From: Euryarchaeota archaeon UBA39
GTDB taxonomy: Archaea > Thermoplasmatota > Poseidoniia > Poseidoniales > Thalassarchaeaceae
NCBI GenBank assembly: GCA_002503045.1
Contig: DAQW01000130.1
Span: 1-7,822, forward strand
Length of the DNA: 7,822 nt
Reading direction: 5' to 3'
The notes beneath the pieces are model-generated. The model was given only the letters and a program-made list of their open reading frames with translations. It was not told where the DNA came from and made no database searches. Made by a program: the position numbers and the translations under genes. Of this stretch, positions 1-6,511 are shown piece after piece (within the stretch, counting starts at the first letter, position 1; each line of letters starts with the position of its first letter).

Positions 1-1
1 G

Positions 2-349
2 ACTGAAACTTGGCGAAATTTACGTTCCATATTCGGAGCAGATGTAGAATGGGATGGCATAGAAGAAATGAGAGATATTGGATGGCATCGCCAATTACAC
101 CTGTTTACTTATCCATTCTATTACATTGAATATGGAATAGCACAACTTGGTGCATTACAAATATGGTTACAATCACTAGACTCAATTGATTCCGCTCTGG
201 AAAATTATGCAAATTCGATGAAACTTGGAGGAAGTAAACCTCTACCCGAACTTTTCGGAGCTGCAGACCTTACATTCTCATTTGATCCAAATACAGTGCG
301 GCAACTAATTGATGCTGTCCAAGAGAAACTTGCAGATTTACCCGCTTAA
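2..349 (+). CDS. pepF: M3-family oligoendopeptidase (PepF-like), C-terminal fragment
   Basis: The reading frame is open to the left edge, so the start and the catalytic HExxH helix lie outside the window; about 115 C-terminal residues are visible, well upstream of the first in-frame ATG at 68. M3 peptidases are cytosolic zinc metallopeptidases that cleave short oligopeptides. The recognisable signature is the stretch GWHRQLHLFTYPFYYIEYG followed by AQLGALQIW, the conserved region after the zinc site that carries the His and Tyr residues lining the substrate pocket (here H33, Y40, Y41, Y44 of the fragment). The ending LGGSKPLPELFGAADLTFSFD is also typical of the PepF-type group. It ends in TAA at 347-349, directly touching the radA stop on the other strand. 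Family assignment is strong; the exact subfamily and the symbol are less sure because most of the protein is missing. Confidence 0.88.
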   Translation, partial: TETWRNLRSIFGADVEWDGIEEMRDIGWHRQLHLFTYPFYYIEYGIAQLGALQIWLQSLDSIDSALENYANSMKLGGSKPLPELFGAADLTFSFDPNTVRQLIDAVQEKLADLPA

Positions 350-1366
350 TTAGTCACGTATTCCTTCGGAAACCACACTAATTACTGCATCTCCCTCAGG
401 TAAATTTGGACTGTCAATCAGACGAGCTACTCTACGTCCTCCTTTCGACTTTCTCAGATAAAGACGGAATGTACTTGCGTGTCCAACTATATGTCCACCA
501 ATTGCCTTAGTTGGGTCACCCCACATAGTTCCTGGGTTAGACATAACTTGGTTTGTAACCAAAACCAATGCATTGTGTACATCAGATAATTGCTTTAATT
601 CCTTCAAATGCCGGTTCAACTTCTGTTGACGTGGTGCCAGCATTCCTCTACCTACATATTCAGCTCTAAAGTGGCTAGTCAATGAATCCACAATGATTAA
701 TTTCACATCGATTGTTTTTGACATGCGTTTGATTTCGTCAACCAGTAACATTTGATGTGCTGAATTGTATGCACGTGCAACGTGTATTCGTTCTAATGCA
801 TCTTCAGGATCCATGCCAACTGCTTCTGCCATTTGTGCGATTCTTTCAGGTCGGAATGTGTCTTCTGTATCGATATAGAATACTTCACCAGCTAATCCAC
901 CTTGATCTAAGGGCATTAGTGTATTTACTGCTAGTTGATGACCAATCTGTGTTTTACCACTTCCAAATTCACCAAACACTTCACAAATACTCTGTGTTTC
1001 AAATCCTCCACCAAGCAACTCATCCAATGCGCTTGAACCACTAGATAACTTCTGAACTTGCTTTCTTCGATCTAGTAATTTGGACCCACTTAAGAATCCG
1101 CCAATGTTTGCTAATTTCTTTGCCCCTTGAATGATTTTAGAGGAAACAGCTTCGCCAAGTTCTGCTTGTTCTGCCAACTCAGTAGGACTCATTACTGCTA
1201 TCGCAAGTAAATCATCAAAACCAGCTTCTTTCAACTTCTCTGCTGTTGCGGGACCAACACCTGGAAGGTCCTCGATTGTTGCTTCCTCTTCCTCTTCTAT
1301 CTCGGCCATTGGGATATCCTCCTCTTCGCCGTCCATGTTCGTTGCGGTTTTTTTCTTACTTGCCAT
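350..1366 (-). CDS. radA: DNA repair and recombination protein RadA
   Basis: Archaeal Rad51/RecA-family recombinase: it forms filaments on single-stranded DNA and drives ATP-dependent homologous pairing and strand exchange. The 338 residues match the usual archaeal length. In order: a Lys-rich then strongly acidic N-terminus (1-30); a helix-hairpin-helix DNA-binding domain with [17 protein letters not shown] (33-49); the subunit-contact motif FLSG (91-94), as in FxSG/FxTG variants of methanogens and haloarchaea; Walker A GEFGSGKT (132-139); Walker B LIIVD (223-227) followed by [14 protein letters not shown]; and the L2 DNA-binding region with TNQV (271-274) and AIGGHIVGH (288-296). No intein and no break. 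The ATG at 1364-1366 is favoured over Met11 because a purine-rich GAGGAGA lies 9 nt upstream. A promoter of its own in the 161-bp gap suggests monocistronic transcription. The paralogue RadB lacks the N-terminal HhH domain, so RadA is the better name. Confidence 0.97.
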   Translation of the reverse strand: MASKKKTATNMDGEEEDIPMAEIEEEEEATIEDLPGVGPATAEKLKEAGFDDLLAIAVMSPTELAEQAELGEAVSSKIIQGAKKLANIGGFLSGSKLLDRRKQVQKLSSGSSALDELLGGGFETQSICEVFGEFGSGKTQIGHQLAVNTLMPLDQGGLAGEVFYIDTEDTFRPERIAQMAEAVGMDPEDALERIHVARAYNSAHQMLLVDEIKRMSKTIDVKLIIVDSLTSHFRAEYVGRGMLAPRQQKLNRHLKELKQLSDVHNALVLVTNQVMSNPGTMWGDPTKAIGGHIVGHASTFRLYLRKSKGGRRVARLIDSPNLPEGDAVISVVSEGIRD

Positions 1367-1375
1367 AGGTTTCTA

Positions 1376-1382
1376 TCTCCTC
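1376..1382 (-). promoter_or_regulatory. Shine-Dalgarno-like site of radA
   Basis: The minus strand reads GAGGAGA about 9 nt before the radA ATG. It complements the anti-SD end of 16S rRNA well and fixes Met1 (not Met11) as the start. It also implies that radA mRNA has a leader, unlike some neighbours here that appear leaderless. Confidence 0.65.
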
Positions 1383-1410
1383 TGATTCATTACGAACCAA
1401 TGTTCGGCAG

Positions 1411-1418
1411 TATATGAA
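1411..1418 (-). promoter_or_regulatory. Candidate TATA box of radA
   Basis: The minus strand reads TTCATATA, 45-52 nt upstream of the radA ATG. With the usual archaeal spacing of about 25 nt, transcription would start roughly 20 nt before the ATG, which leaves room for the GAGGAGA site. No clear BRE is visible next to it. Confidence 0.45.
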
Positions 1419-1450
1419 GAAACGATGGAGGCCTTTTCTATTGATTATCT

Positions 1451-1455
1451 AAAAA
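1451..1455 (-). terminator. Possible T-tract terminator of the lipoprotein gene
   Basis: The minus strand carries TTTTT in the context CTCTATTTTTAG, about 75 nt after the stop of the 1528-2280 gene and upstream of the radA TATA candidate. Archaeal RNA polymerase can terminate at short T-tracts without a hairpin. Only five T, so the call is weak. Confidence 0.3.
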
Positions 1456-1497
1456 TAGAGAGTGATTTCAAACTAGTATGTCCTTTTTTCACTTTCA

Positions 1498-1534
1498 GTT
1501 CTAATTCAGTTCTTATCGAAACTGAATTCAGAAC
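1498..1534 (-). repeat. Imperfect inverted repeat (hairpin) over the lipoprotein stop codon
   Basis: The arms are gttctaattcagtt (1498-1511) and aactgaattcagaac (1520-1534). They pair over 14 bp with one unpaired G and an 8-nt loop. The TGA stop of the lipoprotein gene (1528-1530) is inside the right arm. On the minus strand the hairpin is followed by AACTGAAAGTG and an A-run, not a T-run, so it is not a standard intrinsic terminator. It may stabilise or define the 3' end of the mRNA. A third partial copy of AACTGAA follows at 1494-1500, so part of the symmetry comes from short direct repeats. Confidence 0.6.
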
Positions 1535-2280
1535 AACATCAATGCACTTGTTTCCTGGTTTACGTTCTCATCATCAACAGCGTCACCAATAATCAAATTC
1601 CATCCACCATCGATTGGATTTTCTTCACTATGTGTCCATGTGTACGATTGCCCTTCTGTAATTACTTGAGTGTGTGTTGCAATTAGTTCCCCTGTTGGAT
1701 CGAATAATTGCCAAGTAATCTCTACATCATCTGGAGGCGGAAATTGGGCGAAATTCTCTACATTGGTAATTGTAGAAGAAATTTCCAACTTAATCGCACT
1801 TTGGATACTGTTTTCGTTAACTGAATCAATATGTAAATCGGCTGGTTCATCTACACCTGTAGGGGAAGTCTGGTTTAGATGAAACACACCATTCAATGAT
1901 ATCATGAATTCTTCACTAGCACTATTTCCTCCAGAATCGTTTGCTCCAGCTTCTACTAAAAATACACCATATGGCTCATAGTATTGATTCAAAATCTTTG
2001 AATCTGCAGCATTTGTTGAAGTTCTTGCTGAACCGAGACCTGTTTGTAACCAAAATTCAGTAAGTGCTCCTCCAGAAGATTCTGTTTCAGAATAATCAAA
2101 GGATACTTCCATTCCTTCTATCGACGTACCATTGTTTGCATCTTTAGTGTAATGAATACTCCCCGAATCCCCATTTATCTCAACTGAGAGGTCAATTACT
2201 GACGACTGTTCATCACCTCCAAGACAACCTGATAATACGAAAGAACACGCCAACAGAAGAGCAATGATTTTGTCTCGCAT
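1528..2280 (-). CDS. Secreted lipoprotein of unknown function
   Basis: A 250-residue protein that I cannot assign to a named family. The N-terminus MRDKIIALLLACSFVLSGC is a lipoprotein signal peptide: a short charged start, a hydrophobic core (5-16), lipobox LSGC (16-19) and Cys19 as the likely lipidated residue, giving a mature surface protein of about 232 residues anchored on the outer face of the membrane. The mature part is acidic, rich in Asn, Ser, Thr and Asp, and has no further cysteine. Alternating polar and hydrophobic residues with no helix-forming stretches suggest all-beta, perhaps two Ig-like sandwich domains; the C-terminal one includes EITWQLFDPTGELIA (187-201) and GGWNLIIGDA (225-234). 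No catalytic motif is visible. The ATG at 2280 is chosen because the signal peptide begins there. It lies 47 bp downstream of the tRNA on the same strand, with a tRNA T-tract in between, so it probably has its own promoter. Confidence 0.85.
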   Translation of the reverse strand: MRDKIIALLLACSFVLSGCLGGDEQSSVIDLSVEINGDSGSIHYTKDANNGTSIEGMEVSFDYSETESSGGALTEFWLQTGLGSARTSTNAADSKILNQYYEPYGVFLVEAGANDSGGNSASEEFMISLNGVFHLNQTSPTGVDEPADLHIDSVNENSIQSAIKLEISSTITNVENFAQFPPPDDVEITWQLFDPTGELIATHTQVITEGQSYTWTHSEENPIDGGWNLIIGDAVDDENVNQETSALMLF

Positions 2281-2285
2281 GAATT

Positions 2286-2299
2286 TCGATTATAATCGA
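2286..2299. repeat. Perfect 14-bp palindrome upstream of the lipoprotein gene
   Basis: TCGATTATAATCGA is its own reverse complement and sits 6-19 nt before the lipoprotein ATG. It is too near the ATG for its TATAAT core to act as a TATA box for a leaderless start, so an operator or an incidental palindrome is more likely. A better-spaced TATA candidate, CTTATCTA, is at about 2302-2310 on the minus strand. Confidence 0.5.
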
Positions 2300-2322
2300 G
2301 ATAGATAAGACTCTCTACGGAT

Positions 2323-2327
2323 AAAAA
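2323..2327 (-). terminator. T5 terminator directly after the tRNA
   Basis: On the minus strand the tRNA 3' CCA is followed immediately by TTTTT. A short T-tract right after a tRNA is a typical archaeal termination signal and separates the tRNA transcript from the lipoprotein gene downstream. Confidence 0.55.
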
Positions 2328-2405
2328 TGGTAGCGAGGGATGGATTTGAACCATCGGTCTCCGGGTTATGAGCCCGACGGGATAACCAGACTACCCCACC
2401 TCGCT
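2328..2405 (-). tRNA. Initiator tRNA-Met (anticodon CAT), CCA encoded
   Basis: A complete cloverleaf can be folded by hand on the minus strand. The acceptor stem is AGCGAGG with CCTCGCT. The anticodon arm is TCGGG / CTCATAA / CCCGG with CAT at 2368-2370. The T arm is GATGG / TTCAAAT / CCATC. The discriminator is A, followed by an encoded CCA (2328-2330). Two features mark the initiator rather than the elongator tRNA-Met or the CAT-anticodon tRNA-Ile: the A1:U72 pair typical of archaeal initiators, and the three consecutive G:C pairs at the bottom of the anticodon stem (GGG/CCC) that guide the tRNA to the ribosomal P site. No intron interrupts the anticodon loop. It delivers the first (unformylated) methionine in archaeal translation. 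Confidence 0.95.
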
Positions 2406-2426
2406 GTTCTTCCCGAATCTAGACAC

Positions 2427-2432
2427 GTATAA
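2427..2432 (-). promoter_or_regulatory. Candidate TATA box of the tRNA gene
   Basis: The minus strand reads TTATAC within TTTCTTATACGTG, 22-27 nt upstream of the tRNA 5' end. That is the right spacing for an archaeal TATA box with transcription starting at or just before the mature 5' end. Confidence 0.55.
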
Positions 2433-2436
2433 GAAA

Positions 2437-2454
2437 TCGATAGTTCAATATCGA
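2437..2454. repeat. Inverted repeat TCGATA-N6-TATCGA between tRNA and pyrC
   Basis: Perfect 6-bp half sites (2437-2442 and 2449-2454) separated by GTTCAA. It lies in the 83-bp divergent gap, just upstream of the tRNA TATA candidate and 35-52 nt before the pyrC ATG. Its centre (TTCAATAT) is also the best TATA-like sequence for pyrC. A dimeric regulator bound here could affect both genes, but no regulator is in the window, so this is inference. Confidence 0.45.
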
Positions 2455-2488
2455 CGGGTTGATGGACTAGAAATCAAATTTCTAATTG

Positions 2489-3853
2489 ATGACAGGCGAC
2501 CTCCTTGTACAGAATGCGATGATGGTCCTTCCCAATCGCATTGTAGAAGGGGACTTGCGTGTGTCTAATGGTTCAATTAAATCAGTGGCTCCAAATGGAG
2601 GATTAGTTCCCCTTCCGGGTGAATTTGTAATAGATGGAACGGGACTACACCTTTTACCCGGAGCTATTGATCCACACGTCCACTTTAGAGAACCAGGACA
2701 ACCAGAAAAAGAAACTCTTGAGAGTGGAAGTCGGGCAGCTGCTGCTGGAGGTATTACCTCATTTTTAGACATGCCAAACAATATCCCTAACGCAATAAAT
2801 CGAACTACTATTGAGGCAAAAATAGCTGCTGCTAAGAAAAGCGCAGTTACACATCATGGCTTCTTTATTGGTGCAACAAAAAATAATGTGAAGGATCTAC
2901 AAAGTGTAGAAGGAATGGATGGAGTATGCGGAATTAAGGTCTTCATGGGTAGCAGTACAGGAGATTTACTAGTCCATGAACAAAAACATCTCGAGGATAT
3001 TTTTGCAAATACGGGAGGCATAATAGCGACCCACGCCGAAGACGAAAATCGATTGCAGTCTCGAATAGAACAATTTGGACATAGAACTGATATTGCGGCA
3101 CATGCAGAATGCAGAGATGTTGAATGCGCACTTCTTGCTACAAAGCGTGCTTCTGCTTTAGCTAATGATTACAATCACCGCCTACATATTGTCCATATGA
3201 CCAGTGGAGATGAAGCAGATTGGTTGGCATCAAATAAAGGAGAATTCATTACAACAGAAGTATGTACTCAACATCTAACATTTGATCAAAATGATGTTGA
3301 AGAACGCGGAGTTCGAGTTCTAATGAACCCTCCTATTCGATATACTGAAGACAAAGAAACTCTGTGGAAACGTCTCAAAGACGGGACCATTGATTGTGTT
3401 GTAACTGATCATGCACCTCATACTTTAGAAGCTAAATCAGTAGGATTCCCCAAAGCACCAGCAGGGATGCCGGGGGTTGAAACATCACTTCCACTAATGC
3501 TTACTCATGCAATGGATGGAAAATGTGAGGTTTCAGATGTGGTCAAGTGGATGTGTAATGGCCCTGCAAAGGTATACGGAATGGAAAATAAAGGGTCTTT
3601 GATAGAAGGCAACGATGGCGATTTGACTCTTGTAGATTTAGAGACACGTAAAACAATCACCGATGCAGATACTTGGACAAGAGTGGGATGGACTCCTTAT
3701 GCGGGGATGGAACTTACAGGATTACCACTCTGGACTATTGTCGATGGAATTCCCGTGCATAGTAGAAGCAAAGATGGGCCATTCAAAGGAAAATCATTGG
3801 TAAAGCAAGGTGAGACTGGAAGAGCCTTGAAATTCAAAAGAATAGGCAATTAA
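2489..3853 (+). CDS. pyrC: Dihydroorotase
   Basis: Zinc amidohydrolase that interconverts N-carbamoyl-L-aspartate and L-dihydroorotate, the third step of de novo pyrimidine synthesis, in the cytosol. The 454 residues suit a long type-I dihydroorotase. Visible active-site elements (numbered from the ATG) are: HVHFRE (H63, H65 metal ligands, R67 substrate contact), MPNN (95-98), KVFMGSSTG (K150, likely the carboxylated lysine bridging the two metals), ATHAED (H182), HIVHMTS (H236), and VVTDHAPHT (D307, the catalytic acid/base). PAGMPGVETSLPLML (324-338) is also typical. A TTG directly precedes the ATG, but the ATG at 2489 is preferred; no clear Shine-Dalgarno site precedes either. It is divergent from the tRNA and convergent with the beta-propeller gene, 50 bp away. 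No other pyrimidine gene is in the window. Related hydantoinases and allantoinases are less likely given this motif set. Confidence 0.9.
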   Translation: MTGDLLVQNAMMVLPNRIVEGDLRVSNGSIKSVAPNGGLVPLPGEFVIDGTGLHLLPGAIDPHVHFREPGQPEKETLESGSRAAAAGGITSFLDMPNNIPNAINRTTIEAKIAAAKKSAVTHHGFFIGATKNNVKDLQSVEGMDGVCGIKVFMGSSTGDLLVHEQKHLEDIFANTGGIIATHAEDENRLQSRIEQFGHRTDIAAHAECRDVECALLATKRASALANDYNHRLHIVHMTSGDEADWLASNKGEFITTEVCTQHLTFDQNDVEERGVRVLMNPPIRYTEDKETLWKRLKDGTIDCVVTDHAPHTLEAKSVGFPKAPAGMPGVETSLPLMLTHAMDGKCEVSDVVKWMCNGPAKVYGMENKGSLIEGNDGDLTLVDLETRKTITDADTWTRVGWTPYAGMELTGLPLWTIVDGIPVHSRSKDGPFKGKSLVKQGETGRALKFKRIGN

Positions 3854-3903
3854 CACGATTGACTCTATGTCTGTCAACACTAATCTAGATATTACAAACT
3901 AGT

Positions 3904-6369
3904 TTATTCAACATCAGGAGATGCTTCGGCTTCTAATGGTTCATCAGTAGAATCACCAGATGATCCTGATCCTGAAGAATAGTAAACTTCAGGGTCATCT
4001 TCAGGTAAATCTACTGTAATAACATGTGAAAGGTTTTGAGTCAAATGAACGGTCATTCCAGCTGAAGAAATTGCATATACGTAGTCACCCATAAAGATTG
4101 AACGGCGGATGTCAGTATTCGAGTACCAGTATTCTTGTACTCCATTTCCATACAATGCAGAGTGGTCTACTTCACCATGTGTCGACAATGACTTATTGGC
4201 AACATCAACATTAACTAATTTCAAAGTCGATACAAATTCATAACCATAGTAAGTATAGGTTCTATCATTCTCTTCAACTGTATCGTAAACCCAACGATGA
4301 GTAGAAAGAGGAACAGCCAACAAATCTTCGGGCGCCCAATAGTTGAATGCTTTGTGTTCGTAAGTTGCTTCAGACCAAGACCAAGACCATCCACACGCAC
4401 GGATATCTGCACAATTATCATCAACATATCCAGGAGACAAAGAAAGAGAATCTGCCAATGTTGGATTATCTAAATCACTAACATCAAAGAGACTGATCTG
4501 AGTTTGTGACCAATCAAGACCAAAACCATCGTCTCCTGCAGGACCAATGCCGATTGTTAACAGAAGATCCTCATTCAATGGATGAATATATGTAGAAACA
4601 CCAGGAACTTCCAATTCCCCAAGAATAGTAGGAGATGTTGGATCTGATAGGTCAATCGTCCATAATGGATCGATGTTTCTGAAGGTAACAAGATAGCCGA
4701 CCTCGCCTACGAATCGAGAACTCCAAATCCTCTCACCACAAGCAATATCATTTATTTCTCCAACGACATCTAGGCTACCCTCTCCGCCATCTTGTAGAAC
4801 AGTAACATGGTTTGATGGCCCGAGACATTCAGGTATCTCTGGTTCAATGATTATTTCATCACTCTCTCCAGAAACCACAGAATCAACTGCAACGGCTATG
4901 TCTTCAACTACATCCATAGTAGCCATCCACCATCGCCCCCAATTGTCAGAAGTAGAAGCGACACGAATACTACCATTATACTCCGAAATTGAAAACTGAT
5001 CTTGTACATCTCCCTTCACTCTGCCTGAGCCAATATATTCAGTATTTGCAGGTTCTGAAATGTCAAATGCATGGATATTTGTCTCATCTTCAAAGGACTC
5101 TTCGGTTCCCCAATACCACCACCAATCGTTGGCCGGTTCAGCAAGAATCATCATATTTCCAGAAGCATATACATTTACCCAAGAAGATGCGATATGATCA
5201 ACCTGTAATGTAGTCTCTTCTTCAAACAAACCAATGGTAGCAATGGTTGTGAATCCACGAGTCATTACATCTTGAGCGGAAGAAAACTCACTACAATCCC
5301 CTGCTGTAACCCCATGAGTGAAAACACCATCAGATGTCCTCTCATGTATTCGTGGAGAAAAATCTTCCAAAGTTAAAGCATCAACAACCTCTCTATTACT
5401 ATTGATTGCCTTGATTACCGATTGATTCCAAATATCCATTCTCTCATATCGATCATCGATTTCCCAATATGTAGAAGGTAATTCAGGATAAGTTAGCAAA
5501 CCATCAATGTAGGTATGTGCGTGAGTTACACTTCTAACAGTACTATTGACTAGTCTAGCAGTATGGTAGTACCCCTCGACGTAGACTTCTCGTTCGATTT
5601 CAGGTGTCGTTCTGTTAGATACATCTACAACAGTATACTTTACCAAATTCGAAATCCTGTAATCATAATACCCCCACTCATTGGGCTCATCAAATGCCAA
5701 AATATTTCGTAATGGATCATCCGATTCAAGGTTCCAATAGTATACACTAGAAACAATTACCAAACGATTTTCATCAATCAACATCTGCATTGGAGATCCT
5801 TCAAGACTCATGTTTGACATCATCTCTAATTGTCCAAATTCTGGGACTCCTAGAATTACCAATTTACCGTTGTTGAGAACATAAATCCAACGACCATCAG
5901 TCTTCATGAAATCTGCTTCATCTACTCCCTGCTCCTGATTATTTGTCCCAGAGAAATCTGTGCCTGCAACAGGTCCATCAGCCTTATTGGAAGAATCGCT
6001 TGAACCTACAGAAGGAGTGCTAACAGCTGAATCAGAATCATCCATTGCTGCGCCTTCTGCAATCATTCCGATATCTTCTCCTCCACGATAGAAGTAAGAG
6101 TCAGTCCAATGCCAATATGCATTTTGATCCAATGAAACAAGAGACTCTTCGAAAACAGCTTCTTGGAGGTCATTTAGAAGATCTTCACATTGATCATATT
6201 GCATTAAACCAGGAGATGATCGTGCTCTTTCACCTAAATCTAGTGAAGGATAATCTTCATCAGAATCGGTAATTGAATTGACTACATCATCGAAGGCTTG
6301 TAGGCACCCAGAAAGTCCACCGATTAACATAATTAAAGTCAATGTGAACGCATTTACTCCTCTCTTCAT
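3904..6369 (-). CDS. Secreted beta-propeller lipoprotein (PF09826-like)
   Basis: An 821-residue surface protein resembling the secreted beta-propeller family PF09826, whose function is unknown. The start is set at the ATG (6367-6369); the TTG 12 nt further upstream would only prepend MHLD. From the ATG: signal peptide with lipobox LSGC (19-22; Cys22 likely lipidated); a CEDLL segment (61-65) as often seen near the start of this family; a Ser/Asp-rich linker (about 105-137); the hallmark QGVDEADFMKTDG (147-159) leading into RWIYVLNNGKLVIL; then propeller blades with repeated VDVS, FDIS, IDLS and FDVS strand ends. Strong family matches are GERIWSSRFVG (545-555) with IDPLWTIDLSDP (566-577), and the EATYEHKAF motif (667-675). 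The C-terminus is a Ser/Gly then acidic tail (about 798-821). There are tryptophan clusters at 416-420 and 661-665. Six cysteines besides Cys22 may form disulfides outside the cell. A role in binding surface or extracellular substrates is only a guess. Confidence 0.88.
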   Translation of the reverse strand: MKRGVNAFTLTLIMLIGGLSGCLQAFDDVVNSITDSDEDYPSLDLGERARSSPGLMQYDQCEDLLNDLQEAVFEESLVSLDQNAYWHWTDSYFYRGGEDIGMIAEGAAMDDSDSAVSTPSVGSSDSSNKADGPVAGTDFSGTNNQEQGVDEADFMKTDGRWIYVLNNGKLVILGVPEFGQLEMMSNMSLEGSPMQMLIDENRLVIVSSVYYWNLESDDPLRNILAFDEPNEWGYYDYRISNLVKYTVVDVSNRTTPEIEREVYVEGYYHTARLVNSTVRSVTHAHTYIDGLLTYPELPSTYWEIDDRYERMDIWNQSVIKAINSNREVVDALTLEDFSPRIHERTSDGVFTHGVTAGDCSEFSSAQDVMTRGFTTIATIGLFEEETTLQVDHIASSWVNVYASGNMMILAEPANDWWWYWGTEESFEDETNIHAFDISEPANTEYIGSGRVKGDVQDQFSISEYNGSIRVASTSDNWGRWWMATMDVVEDIAVAVDSVVSGESDEIIIEPEIPECLGPSNHVTVLQDGGEGSLDVVGEINDIACGERIWSSRFVGEVGYLVTFRNIDPLWTIDLSDPTSPTILGELEVPGVSTYIHPLNEDLLLTIGIGPAGDDGFGLDWSQTQISLFDVSDLDNPTLADSLSLSPGYVDDNCADIRACGWSWSWSEATYEHKAFNYWAPEDLLAVPLSTHRWVYDTVEENDRTYTYYGYEFVSTLKLVNVDVANKSLSTHGEVDHSALYGNGVQEYWYSNTDIRRSIFMGDYVYAISSAGMTVHLTQNLSHVITVDLPEDDPEVYYSSGSGSSGDSTDEPLEAEASPDVE

Positions 6370-6390
6370 ATCTAAATGCAATACTGGGGA

Positions 6391-6400
6391 GAATATGAAT
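6391..6400 (-). promoter_or_regulatory. Candidate TATA box of the beta-propeller gene
   Basis: The minus strand reads ATTCATATTC, 22-31 nt upstream of the ATG at 6369. With normal spacing, transcription would start at or very near the ATG, giving a leaderless or nearly leaderless mRNA. This agrees with the absence of a Shine-Dalgarno site and supports the ATG over the upstream TTG (6379-6381), which would sit too close to this box. Confidence 0.45.
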
Positions 6401-6443
6401 GAAATGGTTTCATGTTTGTAACTTAATTAATTCTCGATTTCAG

Positions 6444-6450
6444 TAATATG
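6444..6450 (+). promoter_or_regulatory. Candidate TATA box of the M29-like gene
   Basis: TAATATG in the context TTTCAGTAATATGAATTG, about 62-68 nt upstream of the ATG at 6512. It would place the transcription start near 6472, leaving a leader of about 40 nt that includes a C7 run (6485-6491) and the ribosome binding site. Other AT-rich options (TTAATTAATT near 6423) exist, so this is tentative. Confidence 0.35.
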
Positions 6451-6499
6451 AATTGTTTAGCATACGGACGCGGATTGAATAACACCCCCCCACCTTTGC

Positions 6500-6503
6500 G
6501 GAG
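6500..6503 (+). promoter_or_regulatory. Ribosome binding site that decides the M29-like start
   Basis: GGAG (within GCGGAGTG) lies 8 nt before the ATG at 6512, an ideal distance. The alternative in-frame GTG at 6503 overlaps this site and so cannot use it. The ATG is therefore the likely start. Confidence 0.6.
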
Positions 6504-6511
6504 TGATAACC

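Noticed and set aside
91..105. radA subunit-contact motif FLSG instead of FxxA considered as an anomaly (residues 91-94 of RadA)
   Set aside because: Gly at the fourth place is known in methanogen and haloarchaeal RadA, so it is a normal variant.
757..1044. 95-codon open frame on the plus strand inside radA
   Set aside because: Antisense to the conserved ATPase core of radA; a shadow of that frame's codon use.
1131..1385. 84-codon Ser-rich open frame on the plus strand with a hydrophobic end
   Set aside because: Antisense to the acidic radA N-terminus; Ser-rich and hydrophobic stretches are what reversed Glu/Asp and Lys codons produce.
2328..2405. CAT-anticodon tRNA as elongator Met or tRNA-Ile2
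   Set aside because: The A1:U72 pair and three G:C pairs in the anticodon stem point to the initiator type.
2482..2781. 99-codon open frame on the minus strand over the start of pyrC
   Set aside because: Antisense to the metal-binding motif region of dihydroorotase; no domain visible.
3859..3878. Short inverted repeat TTGAC/GTCAA after pyrC as a terminator
   Set aside because: Only 5 bp of stem, no T-tract on either side; chance is a sufficient explanation.
6485..6491. C7 homopolymer as a phase-variable tract
   Set aside because: It is in a leader, outside any reading frame and outside the TATA and Shine-Dalgarno sites; a single run of seven is weak evidence.
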